Source of the DNA: Lineus longissimus
Taxonomy: Eukaryota; Nemertea; Pilidiophora; Heteronemertea; Lineidae
Length of the DNA stretch: 64,000 nucleotides
Reading direction: 5' to 3'
Assembly (NCBI RefSeq): GCF_910592395.1
Contig: NC_088324.1
Location: 12,736,953-12,800,952 of the forward strand
This document shows, in pieces, positions 51,701 to 61,199 of the stretch; positions within the stretch are counted from its first letter, which is position 1; the number at the start of each line of letters is the position of its first letter. The notes under the pieces were generated by a model. That model ran no database searches, had not been told where the DNA came from, and worked only from the letters and a program-made list of their open reading frames with translations. The position numbers were made by a program, and so were the translations under genes.

Positions 51701-52322
51701 TCAAAGCTTCGAATCCCCATTTCTAAAATACGTGTTTTCTGATTGATTGAAACTCTTTAATTTGTATTCTTTTAGGCCGTCTCCTACAAGATAGGTGAAA
51801 TGAAAATCAAAGCATTGCGCAAACTTGCTCAGCAAAGACTTGGTGAGTATTATGTATACTTTTCTCTGATCTCAGAAGCATCACGACCTCTCATGGAAGA
51901 ATCCCTAGTCTTGTTGGTTGAATCAACTAAATGCAATCCACACGATTAAAATACTGTTGCTGACTGCAGCTAAGAAGACATTCGTGATTGTAAAGCACTC
52001 TATTTTGTATTAAAACACATGTCTTTTCCTGGCCCGGCAGAGGGCAGGCCCTACGTACATTCCTCATACCCGTTATAGTCTGCCTTTAACCTCTCAGAAC
52101 AGTGGATGTGAACTGAAGTCACATTTCTTTCCAGGTAAGCAGTTTGATCTTCGTTCGTTCAACAACGAGACACTTTTTATGGGACCCGTTCCAATGAATA
52201 CGATGGAGGAGCAAATCAGACTGTGGATTAATCGACAAATACGGACAGCGGGGGCGCCACGGGTCTCATTCTGTTTCTTAACTACCTTGGTGATGCTTCT
52301 CGGCATTTTCTTCGCAAATTAG
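45710..52322 (+). CDS. DUF885 protein, secreted and probably GPI-anchored, copy B; 16 coding exons, 623 aa
   Basis: Tandem paralogue of copy A. Exons: 45710-45791, 46093-46226, 46612-46742, 47239-47443, 48006-48106, 48593-48683, 48939-49106, 49377-49463, 49596-49696, 49957-50067, 50232-50400, 50631-50692, 50980-51051, 51378-51480, 51776-51842, 52135-52322; the frame closes at TAG. Signal peptide MWQGLLVVCLSCVFHGVTS; HEAEPGHHTQ with H415, E416 and H421; GWALYAESLGEE with E467; C-terminus AGAP then VSFCFLTTLVMLLGIFFAN, a GPI-type signal. Exons 2-13 match copy A in length exactly. Intron 10 needs a GC donor (AAG|GCAAGT). An extra intron splits PGQ|AVSY, where copy A is uninterrupted. The catalytic exon encodes the same residues in both copies, while exon 3 has diverged. 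Function as for copy A: inferred surface metallo-hydrolase, substrate unknown. Confidence 0.9.
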
Positions 52323-52377
52323 GTAAACCGACGACAAAGAGAAACCTATTTCTCATACGCTCATGGGACATCCTGAA

Positions 52378-52445
52378 ACATCTTGACCACCAAGGTTTTT
52401 GTGTCTTATCAAGATACCCAAGTTAGGAATATAAGACCATGAGGT
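52378..52445. repeat. Dispersed repeat with core CTTGACCACCAAGG, copy 2
   Basis: CATCTTGACCACCAAGG, TTTTTGTG, CTTATCAAGAT and TATAAGACCATGA follow in the same order as at 29204-29285. Confidence 0.5.
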
Positions 52446-52576
52446 TCAGGATGATCCTGAAGTAGATACGTGTAGATAAGTGTCTTTTGTGTAAATACTA
52501 AAGTAGTACTTTTATCTTCGTAGTTGTCAGAGGGACACGAATGACCTCTTTCTATTCTACTCATGTCGTTACTGAT

Positions 52577-52993
52577 TTACATGTATATCTTGATATTAGT
52601 GAAATAATAAACACTATAACTTTAGTACCCCCACGTATATGGCACGGCTTAACCCGCCGGCCATGAGGGAATTCCTTTATGGCGACCTTCCCACGCGATG
52701 CGAGCTCTGGATTTGTAGTTCGGTACTGAGACGCATGAAGCGCTAAGTAGGATCGGACGATCCATCTTTGTCCGAAGGGGGGAATGATGTATAGTACCCC
52801 CAGGTATATGGCACGGCTTAACCCGCCGGCCATGAGGGAATTTCTTCATGGCCCAGTGGTTGGCGCGTTGGCCCCAGCGGAATGGAAGTTGAGCAACGTT
52901 GAGCGCGGTCAACCTTTGGATCGGTGACCGGCGCGTACAATACAATAACAACATGTATATTTTGATATTAATGAAATAATAAACACTATAACA
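52577..52993. repeat. Nested direct repeats
   Basis: A 42-bp block starting ACATGTATAT and ending AAACACTATAAC occurs at about 52577-52618 and 52951-52992. Inside it, a block of about 55 bp starting AGTACCCCCA and containing GGCACGGCTTAACCCGCC occurs at about 52624 and 52794. The arrangement suggests successive insertions or duplications. Confidence 0.75.
52851..52935 (+). repeat. SINE-like segment with 5S rRNA/tRNA resemblance
   Basis: GGCCCAGTGGTTGGCGCGTT resembles a tRNA-type A-box head. AAGTTGAGCAACGTTGAGC followed by CCTTTGGATCGGTGACCG resembles the internal promoter half of 5S rRNA (AAGCTAAGCAG...ACTTGGATGGGTGACCG). No complete tRNA or 5S gene is present. A SINE or a decayed 5S-derived fragment is the likely explanation. 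Confidence 0.4.
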
Positions 52994-53163
52994 AATGACT
53001 AGTGACGATTCTTTTACTTTTTCGTGAAATTGTTGTCACGGCATGTGCAATATCCTGAGCATTAATCATTCGGCATGTCCGGGGTGCGTTTTTTTTTTAC
53101 AGGTAGGTTCGTACCATTGTGTACATTGACAGCCAATCAGAGCTCAGTAACTTCGCCTGACGT

Positions 53164-53447
53164 CATGCTTCTTCGTGGATTATTGACCAAAACCCGAGTT
53201 TAGTAACAGAAATTGAATCGAGAGCGGGAAGTCGGCCATTGTTAAATATGCGCATATAAATTCGAATATGACGTCACTGCTCTCTGATTGGCCAACATGT
53301 TGTAACCTCTCCGGCTCGCCAAAGAGGGTAGTATTTTTGCCCTGTTTGGCAAGCCCGGCTTGCCGAACAGAGTTGATCTTTAGTGCTGTTTGGCAAGTGG
53401 CTCTCCAAGCAGGGCAAAAAAAGATGCCTGTTCGGCGAGCCGCTTGC
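53164..53447. repeat. Second copy of the palindrome-rich element (right half)
   Basis: Nearly identical to 40213-40495 over about 285 bp, with only a handful of substitutions and single-base indels by eye, which implies a recent event. The left inverted end seen at 39949 is absent here. It contains TGACGTCA and CTGTTTGGCAAGCCCGGC. Confidence 0.85.
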
Positions 53448-53940
53448 CAAATAGACCCGGCCTTTTCTTTTTATGGCGATACTACAGAACAACGCATATT
53501 ATGTCTCTGATAAACCTTGCTGTCGTATCTTGTTCCTTGGTCTCCAGCGTTACCCACGAACAATTGTACCTGGGCGTCAAACGCTCTCTTAGTCGCGTAT
53601 GGGTATTAGACGTTTGCTTTATAGAACGCCAGTCAATTTCATAGGGAGGACGAAATCCTGGAAGAAATCTCACAAATCTGAGGTGTTTTCTCCGGTGGCC
53701 ATTCCGTTAACACAAGGACAGCTCATCTCAATGACTAGGAGAAAGCCCTGCAACGGTGGTGTCCAGTACCTGTTGGACTCGATTCTCGTATTACACGGCA
53801 GAGGGGAAACCAAAAAGACTGCTGTAACAGCCGTCACGGAGTTGATCCCGAGTATTGTTGGTTCATGTTGGCTAGTGTAGACCGGGCTTAAGGCCTACAC
53901 GACACATGCCTTGAAATATCTATGCCTAAATGGTCAAAGC

Positions 53941-54956
53941 CCTGTTATTACTCAGCTTTTTATAATACATGTACTACATTGTATGGAGTGTTGTGTCGTG
54001 TCAGACCGGGGATAGGGAATTGTTCGGACGCACATGTAGGACGCAGAACTTCGTCAAAATGTAAGTACTGATTAATTTATCGTTTATCGACATCATTTAA
54101 GGAATGAATTTCCCAAACCTGCCTATTGCCGAAATTGTAGGGTTATCTACAAACCACTTCGGACAAACGTAGAGGCGATGTTCTTAAATTTATGCCTACA
54201 CAGTGTGTGTTGCAGAACAGAGACATTCGAGTTTTAGGTCCGTTTGTCCGTCGAGTATGTACAGTATGCACTCGCTAAACAAATGACATAATGTCTACGG
54301 ACCAAAATCTGACAAGCTGCGCAAAAATTTCTTTCGGCTCACCCCAAATAGTGGACAGAGTTAGTCTACAAGAGCATCGTGCTGTTTGGATTTTCACAGA
54401 TCTAATTCGAAACATATAGGCCAATACGTGTATATATATAGGTAGCTTTGGGCCTATAACTATAATCTCGATGGATAAACATACGAAGCTGTATATACAG
54501 GTTATCCTTGCCTATAACGTCTTCTATACCTTCTTGTACAACTGAAGATGTACCATACATTTAATTAGGCCCACAAAGGGGTGTCATCAGGAGTGGGTGT
54601 GAAATCTTTGTAGTAAACTCCGCCCTCTAAGCCTAGTCTTACTCGGTCAAGTATAATTATTCAAGAACCACTGTTATATACCCCATCTGGCCTCATTGCA
54701 ATGTCTACCAAAGACGTTATAGGCAAGGATAACCTGTATATGTATGATTCTTTTGCCCGACGTCCGGGTATGTCGACCATAGGAAATATGTCACTTCATT
54801 CCACTCCAATAGTTTTCGGTTCCCCCTGTTAGACACAGAAATCATGCCTATAAACTGTTTTGAGTTAAACGCTTTATACGATGACTGAAAGGCATAGCCG
54901 AGAAGTTCCGTTCCGCACAACATCAAGTTTTATAGTGTTCTCATTATATTTTCAGG
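53941..54956 (+). other. 5' flank, probable leader exon and intron of the SLC18-like gene
   Basis: CAAAAT|GTAAGT at 54060/54061 is a good donor and ATATTTTCAG ends at 54955, directly before the ATG. A leader exon ending at 54060 and an 895-bp 5'UTR intron are inferred. The intron contains a pair of 29-bp inverted repeats at 54494-54522 and 54712-54740. Confidence 0.5.
54494..54740. mobile_element. Putative MITE with 29-bp perfect inverted ends
   Basis: TATACAGGTTATCCTTGCCT followed by ATAACGTCT at 54494-54522 is exactly complementary to 54712-54740. The 189-bp interior has no ORF. The target-site duplication is unclear. It lies in the 5'UTR intron of the SLC18-like gene. Confidence 0.65.
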
Positions 54957-56603
54957 ATGTCCTGTTTGGCCAGGGTGTTCTCGCAATGGACGGCGTTTAG
55001 ACAATGTAAACAACTGATCGTCTTCTCGTTCTGTCTCGCTGTATTTGCCGATCACATGTTATGGTACTTGCAGACGATGTTAGCTCCCTCTTTAGTCCGC
55101 TCAATGAGATACGACAAATGCGACTGTACGACTTCAACTGACGGATCACTAATACCTTTAGGATTGAACGTTACAAAACGTATCTTAAACACAACTGAAC
55201 ATTACTTCTGTTCAAAAACCGATCACATGTCGTGTCTGACGTCACGGGAAGTGTTGGCAAAGACATCAGTGGGGGTCGATGCGCTCAATGGCGTCGGGCC
55301 GTTGATTCAAGTTCTCAGCAGTCCTATCATAGGAATAATTGTATCAAGGGTTGGACATCGCTATCCCTTTCTTTTTGGTTCCATCATTCAGGTCAGTAGT
55401 ACTGGCATGTTTGTGTTCGCTGCCCATGAATGGATCTACTACTGCGCGGCCGCATTGGAAGGACTCGGTAATACACTGATTTTCATCAGTGGTTTCACAA
55501 TGATTACTTGCATTTTTGATGGGGAGATGAAGACGAAAATTTTGTCGACAGCGTTTGGCACGGCCGTTTCATTGGCTGCACTCCTGACTTTTCCGATAGG
55601 GGGCCTTCTGTATGATATTGTAGGAGTGATGCTCCCCTTTGGAATAGCAGCCATCTTGGCAATCTTGGACGCCGTAGTTCGTCTGATTCTTGATGCGCGG
55701 ACACCCGAAGAAATTGCAGCAGCGGATGGCAAACATGGTGTAGCAGATGACGCGCCAGGTGACAAAAATGCGGGGTCACGTGGGGATGATTCTGATTCGA
55801 AGGAACCGATCAATCAGAAAAGCGACGAAACCCAAGATGACAGGCATGAGAAAACTCTAGCTCAAAGTGGTGGTCAAAAGTGTTACAATAGCATAGATGA
55901 TAAGCCCGATGATTCACATGAGGTGATGTCAGACATGACACCAATCATCCAAAAAGACTCCGAGGGAGAGGAACGGGAACTGGAAGTGGACAAAAATAGC
56001 GTCATGAGAGAAAGTACTTATTTAGAGCTTTTCAAGGACCACATATTCGACAAGATGTGTATTTTGGTTTTCTTCTATTCTGTGATCCTAACTTTGCCCC
56101 TTGCCACCGCCTATAACTTTTCTGTGAACGTCCTCCACGCCGCGCAGTGGCAGTTGGGCGTGGTGATAACGGTAGCAACAGTCCTTCAAGTGATAATTAC
56201 AGTAACTATTGGCAGCTACCTCAAGCGGGAAAACATGTGGATTTACGTTTTATTCGGAAATATCTTTCAGATCGTCTGTCTCATAGTCTATCCGCTCTGT
56301 CCTTCAATATGGTGGACCTTATTCCCAGAATGCGCAATTAGGGCTGTGGCATATTTCGTCGGGTTGTCAACTGTACCAAACTTATATAACTTGCTGTTAG
56401 AAAAACGGCACCCTAATTCGGGTGCAAAGGTATTTTCCATGGTCAACGTGGCTTTCACTTTAGGTTATGCTGTTGGTCCTCAGTTGGGAAATCTCCTAGA
56501 AGTGATTTCCTTTATGACCTTATATTATATTGTAGCTGGTGTGATAGTTGTACCAACCACTATTTTGGGTCTGCATATCATTAGATTACAAGGAGAAGAG
56601 TAA
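54957..56603 (+). CDS. SLC18-like vesicular amine transporter family protein, intronless ORF, 548 aa
   Basis: MFS transporter resembling the SLC18 family (vesicular monoamine and acetylcholine transporters), which exchange cytosolic substrate for vesicular protons. The ORF is uninterrupted and starts one base after an acceptor-like TTTTCAG, so the only intron is probably in the leader. TM1 (about 20-43) contains D32 in FADHMLWYLQTMLAPSL, aligning with the amine-binding aspartate of VMAT TM1. A luminal loop with NVT (71) and NTT (78) glycosylation sites and several cysteines follows, as in SLC18. TM2-TM6 have family-like ISPIIG-type and LEGLGNTLIFISGF segments. A long acidic, hydrophilic cytosolic loop (about 255-350) separates the two halves; SLC18 proteins have a shorter one. 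Six more helices end at LGLHIIRLQGEE. The substrate cannot be predicted. The lack of coding introns suggests an old retrocopy that stayed functional. Confidence 0.85.
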   Translation: MSCLARVFSQWTAFRQCKQLIVFSFCLAVFADHMLWYLQTMLAPSLVRSMRYDKCDCTTSTDGSLIPLGLNVTKRILNTTEHYFCSKTDHMSCLTSREVLAKTSVGVDALNGVGPLIQVLSSPIIGIIVSRVGHRYPFLFGSIIQVSSTGMFVFAAHEWIYYCAAALEGLGNTLIFISGFTMITCIFDGEMKTKILSTAFGTAVSLAALLTFPIGGLLYDIVGVMLPFGIAAILAILDAVVRLILDARTPEEIAAADGKHGVADDAPGDKNAGSRGDDSDSKEPINQKSDETQDDRHEKTLAQSGGQKCYNSIDDKPDDSHEVMSDMTPIIQKDSEGEERELEVDKNSVMRESTYLELFKDHIFDKMCILVFFYSVILTLPLATAYNFSVNVLHAAQWQLGVVITVATVLQVIITVTIGSYLKRENMWIYVLFGNIFQIVCLIVYPLCPSIWWTLFPECAIRAVAYFVGLSTVPNLYNLLLEKRHPNSGAKVFSMVNVAFTLGYAVGPQLGNLLEVISFMTLYYIVAGVIVVPTTILGLHIIRLQGEE

Positions 56604-56639
56604 TGTACAATAGTTGTCACTTCTAGTGATACTTTCGGT

Positions 56640-56960
56640 TTGTTGCATAACCTTTATTTCATTGAAGCTGGTGTGAAAGTTGCATAAACTACCATTTTGG
56701 GTCTGCATATCAATTGGAAGTAACACCAGTTGTCACTTAATATTTCTTGTGATACTTTCGGTCTCCTTCATGACCTCGCTGGTGCGATGGATTATTGATT
56801 ACAAAATTAGATAAATTGTTGATTACAAAAAAATCCTAATTAAAACAATCATAATCTTCTTCTTGACGTTATATTATACATAGTGTAACTGGTGTGATGT
56901 CGGTGCTGGTTGTTCTAACCGTATTGTAGTATTTTTGGTTTGCAAGTCAATTGATGCACG
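56640..56960 (+). repeat. Decayed tandem copies of the 3' end of the SLC18-like CDS
   Basis: GCTGGTGTGAAAGTTG, CCATTTTGGGTCTGCATATC and CAGTTGTCACTT near 56663-56740 repeat the end of the ORF and its following bases (56531-56625). A more decayed third copy begins near 56884 (AACTGGTGTGATGT). The copies have stops and indels and lie after the TAA stop. Confidence 0.7.
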
Positions 56961-57159
56961 CTTCTGATCGGAAAATATTAAATCTCATCAAATTCTGCTT
57001 TCTAAAATATCTAACTTGTCCTTGGTAGTTATTATCATCATATCCATGGTCGGTGGAAATCTTCCAGTGGACAGTTTGCTCAAATGTGAATATCCTGCTC
57101 CCGGTTTACGCCAGGATAAGACTGTAGCGTGCCATGTTAAATTCACACGGTAGAGCTTG

Positions 57160-57225
57160 AATCGTGAATGGCTTGTACATTCACGATTGCTTGACATTAT
57201 TACACCTGTGTAATAATGTCAAGCA
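57160..57225. repeat. Two adjacent perfect hairpins
   Basis: 57160-57188: 11-bp arms AATCGTGAATG / CATTCACGATT around a 7-bp loop. 57188-57225: 18-bp arms TGCTTGACATTATTACAC and its complement around a 2-bp loop. The arms are too short for an ordinary miRNA precursor. Remnants of fold-back elements are likely. Confidence 0.8.
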
Positions 57226-57989
57226 CTTCAAGCGACTGAAGCCAGTTGGATCTAGCGCAATGAAATCTCATGATCATTGAAAACAAATTAAAATCGATTT
57301 AAAACACCATGTGTTTCTTTTCTTCACTTATTGATATATACGCACGATATTAAACTCCTTTATGGAGTAAACATCGACAGCAATCTATTATATTTGCTGG
57401 CGTTTAACTCATTGACCGAAAGCTATGATGCACCTGTCACCAATATCAGCATCAATACATGTGAATGTCCCTGATATACTGTGGCCGATATTCAGTATCA
57501 AAGAGATGGTGATTCAACTGGATTGGTTAAAACTGGAAATTGCTGCGTCATTCCGATATGGGCGTTTCGAGTCGAGTGGAAATGGCTGACTGGCTTAGCA
57601 AGTGACCAAATTGGTTGACCTCAAAATTCAAATTTTTGCCACAGTTGTATAAGGCCAACACATTTTAAACGCAAATGTCGTAACATTACCATTTTCTGTT
57701 GCATTTTGCATTTAAAATATGCTCGCCAGAAAGACATCAAAATGGAAATTCCACGTAACAGAACTGATGTTTTCCCATTTTCCACATACTGATCTACCAT
57801 CGATATATTATATACCGCTGAAGAAATGCGGGTCATTTTTCTGTACATTGTATATCGCGCGCCTCAATTATTGGTGCATCTCACCCACATTTGAGCTGAT
57901 TCTGCGTTATGCGATGTACATTATCTTTATGCGAAAAATAATGCAGCACTAAGGCGAACCCGTTTTACACAGACCACACTTTCGATGGC

Positions 57990-58500
57990 GAGCCCATCAA
58001 TGTGTTGTCGCTAATGGAGAAAGGAATGAGACAGTCACAACCTAAGCTGTCCACTGTGTTTCAAACACTGCGAAAGTGATGGGACGGTCACGACAAGACC
58101 AATACAGGCATTCAGGCCGCTACACAGTGGGAAAGATGAGACAGTCACAACTAGATGGAAGTAGACCTCCCAGTTGCTCCACCATTATGCCAGCATGACG
58201 GTCACAACCAGACAGGTCTGTGAAACACCAGGGGCTACTCAGATACCTCCTGGTCACCACTCACAAGCTGCGAACAGTAGGGGACCTAGTTGTGGGAGAC
58301 AGGACATTTCAGTTGTGTGAGACAGGCGACGAGATTGTGAAAGACAGAGGATTATCCCTCCTGCTACACCATCAACAAGTTGTGAACGACAGAGGCGGGG
58401 ACAGAGGACGATGCGGCTTACAACAACAGCCACAATGGAATTCCATACCAGGGGAATAGTTCTCCTGTAACACCCAGCGGCAGGTTGGGAACCTGTCGTT
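57990..58500. repeat. Degenerate repeat array, block 1
   Basis: Units of roughly 75-80 bp carry GAGACAGTCACAACC(AGACAG) and GCTCCACCAT motifs up to about 58215. A 21-bp-spaced AGTTGTGNGAGACAGG motif follows at 58290, 58311 and 58332, with another at 58378. The same two motif types recur at 61200-62230. Confidence 0.6.
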
Positions 58501-58929
58501 CCTGACTTGCGGCATAGACCTCCAGATATCATATTGAGTATGAATAAACAATGGGACTTGTCTCATGTGAATGGTCTTCCTCCAGTATGAATATGTTTCT
58601 CTGCAATGAGACTTGTCTTTCGATACTGCCTCATGTGTATGGTCTTCCTCCAGTATATTTTGATACTGTATGCTTCAAATTTGAGTAACAAGCACAAAAC
58701 AATACAAGCAAAGATTTTCAGGATTTGTATGATTTATTACAACAGTGAACACACCAGTAATATACTACATTACTGATACATATATTTCATCACCAGGAAT
58801 AGCATCAGGCATGTCACAAGAAAGAACAGCTGGAGATCTGAGAACAGCGTTATTTGAAGCATCATTTTACAGAAATATCTATTGATATAATGGCAAGTTC
58901 TACTGAGCGGTTCATGATGACGCCCCGAT

Positions 58930-59010
58930 GACGACACAGATTTATCGGATTCTGATTGGCTGAGAACCTGTGTACAAATGTACACTGTACTGCCCGAAAT
59001 TTTCTGCTTT
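58930..59010. repeat. Partial copy of the 61.5-kb inverted-repeat element
   Basis: CAGATTTATCGGATTCTGAT followed by TGGCTGAGAACCTG and TGTACTGCCCGAAA matches the right arm of the element at 61461-61760 (61694-61740). No opposite arm is nearby. Confidence 0.65.
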
Positions 59011-59887
59011 TACACCAGAGTCTTTCCCCGACTCCCCTGAAGTCTCGGCGATCTGTGACCTGATCATCCTGATAATGTTGATGTGAGTGTGATGTGACTG
59101 GGCACTGCCACCTCGTCATTCTGAAGACTGGCACTCATCATTCTCGCTTTCACACCTCATGGGCCGAGGGGTCAGTCACCTCTGAAATCATGAGACAGAT
59201 CAAGTTAATTGTCAAATTCAGGAACACGAGATCAAGATTTCCTTCCAATTTATTTTCAGCAAGACTTGCCTTTGACTTGGACAGTCGCAACGTGAATTAA
59301 GACTACAGACCTGCCACTTTAGTTTTTATTCCTGACAATATGGTCCATCAGAATAGCACCAGGTAGCATACTAATGCTGTCTTTATCATACCTTTAAAGG
59401 CACTATGGCAAACTTCCATCTCCAATCACATCAAAGTATGTTGGATCAAACACCCACACAGGGTCCCCTAATTATCATGATCATATACATTATCAAATAG
59501 TAACATATCGCCTTCTTTTCGGCGAAACCGAGACTGAATTATTCACATTGTGTTCAACTGCGTTCATTTCGCAGTCAATTCATTAGTTACCAATGTATGC
59601 CTTAGAGGGGGCAGAATGGCACTGTTTAGACAAGAAGTCTTTCCAACAGCCTCAAAGAATATTGGATAGAACGGCACTGTACTGGGTCCCAGTAATAAAT
59701 ATTGCCATAAAGACATATTATATTGTTCTGGGACTTATGTAAGATTAGTTCTCTCCGCCAAACCCAAGACTGAAGGATTAAAATCTTGTGTTTATAGGCT
59801 AACAAATGCAAACACTTCCAAGTGAACCCCCTACAAGAGAAGAGTGGCTCTTCTTCTCTCCGACTTTGACACCATACTACGAACATA

Positions 59888-60486
59888 TCAATAGATCAGC
59901 CAGCGGTCCTTGGTGTCGCCGCGTGGGTTACGTCCAGTGAAATTGTTTGCAAAGGTCAGGGAACCACGATCTGACATCCATAACCAGCGTATCCCCTTTT
60001 CATGCCAGTTACAGTCGGGTGCTACACCACAGTCGGGATAGTGGCCGCCAAATGAATGGTTGTTGAATTTAAAACTGTTAACTGTTTATGTCAATTTACA
60101 TATAATTAGACAAACCTTCATGAATTTAGTGGAGATTTCCACATCACAGGATAGAAGAGCAGTGATGGGATCTCGCAGATTTAACATAATCACTTCTTCA
60201 CCATCATGACTTGGACGTGCGCCTTTAGTTTCTTTGAGCAAATGGTATTTGATTAGGGATGGCAATTAAAATTGCCGTTGAACATGTACATGAAGTGCAG
60301 TGATGTACATAATTCAACATGTCTGGCTTGAAATTTCAAACTGCGCAGTTCATTCCCGCCTTGATTGTATGACTATTTCTACAATAAAAACCCTTTGAAA
60401 CCAACCCATTCCTTTATCAGGAATAGATACTGTGCCTTACCTTCTGCTGCAGCCGTTTTGATTTGTATCGGAAAATTTGAAGGCAT
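59888..60486 (-). CDS. Putative small gene of unknown family, 3 exons, minus strand (model incomplete)
   Basis: Exon 1 60486-60441 begins MPSNFPIQIKTAAAE and ends at a good donor (GAAG|GTAAGG). It lies 112 bp from a perfect CRE TGACGTCA at 60598-60605. Exon 2 60231-60116 continues in phase as ETKGARPSHDGEEVIMLNL, then LRDPITALLSCDVEISTKFMK, but its acceptor has a weak pyrimidine tract. Exon 3 (about 60081-59888) encodes HSFGGHYPDCGVAPDCNWHE, then GIRWLWMSDRGS, and ends WLIY at TGA. The exon 2 to 3 junction is not resolved: the two lie in one frame only about 35 bp apart with a TAA between. The best acceptor needs a phase-1 donor, for example a weak one inside exon 2 after LLS. It may be a real gene with a short intron, or a recently broken one. 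I recognise no domain. Confidence 0.4.
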
Positions 60487-60597
60487 TTTTACGTTTGAAA
60501 TCGGAGAAAGTGTTCCCGCGATGTTCTCCGCATCTCACCCACCAACCGACTGGCGTTCAAATCAACCGCGACCGATCATGACCAAAGACAATACATT

Positions 60598-60605
60598 TGA
60601 CGTCA
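60598..60605. promoter_or_regulatory. CRE palindrome TGACGTCA upstream of the small minus-strand gene
   Basis: A perfect CREB/ATF site lies 112 bp before the proposed ATG. It supports, but does not prove, a minus-strand promoter here. Confidence 0.45.
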
Positions 60606-61199
60606 CACCCCCTTGAACCAGGCCGGCTAGTAGTTATCTGCTCAAGCGAGACCTTTGTTCTGTCAATGATCAATATGACAGGCATTGTTAAAATGTGGGA
60701 TTTGCTTTAGCATACATACTTGTACATGTACATATGCTGAGCTGTGGAAATGCATTAGGCAGGTTCCATAAGCCAAAAGACGATGTAAATGCATTTTATC
60801 GACGATTTAAAAAAAATCATTTATCCAATTCCTTCTACAACCAAGTATAAAATATGGTTCAGTGACGTGTAAATCAATTAGCAGATAGAGGACTTGATGA
60901 CTCGACAGACATTCGTACTTTGTAGTTCGTCGTTCGTAGGGCGCTCAGTTTCGAAACCTGCAATCATTCGAAACAGAATACAATTGCCAACTTTGATAGC
61001 ATGATATCAAACTTGATTCGGTCGGGTCACTTACTGGGTTGTCCATTAAACACTCCTGTCTCCTGGGTAAGACGAACAAAAATGAGTGATCCAATCTTGC
61101 CAGGCTTATTATAAAAGCTTCAGCCGTCATTGGATTGCCCCACCTGGAAAAAATTGGCATGTGGGTATGTGGTATGGGGTTTTAGATACTGCCTTAACC

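Larger units (their letters stand above)
52323..53940. other. Repeat-rich spacer downstream of DUF885 copy B
   Basis: Contains the CTTGACCACCAAGG repeat (52378), two nested direct repeats (52577-52993), a 5S/tRNA-like segment (about 52851-52935) and a copy of the palindromic element (53164-53447). No gene seen. ORFs at 53268-53880 overlap the repeat and match no family. Confidence 0.5.
56604..59887. other. Repeat-rich 3' flank of the SLC18-like gene
   Basis: Contains tandem derivatives of the last coding segment (56640-56960), two adjacent hairpins (57160-57225), a degenerate array (about 57990-58500) and half of an inverted-repeat element (58930-59010). No coding exon recognised. Confidence 0.5.

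Noticed and set aside
52851-52935. Functional 5S rRNA or tRNA gene
   Set aside because: Only halves resemble the internal promoters; the rest of either gene and a terminator in the right place are missing.
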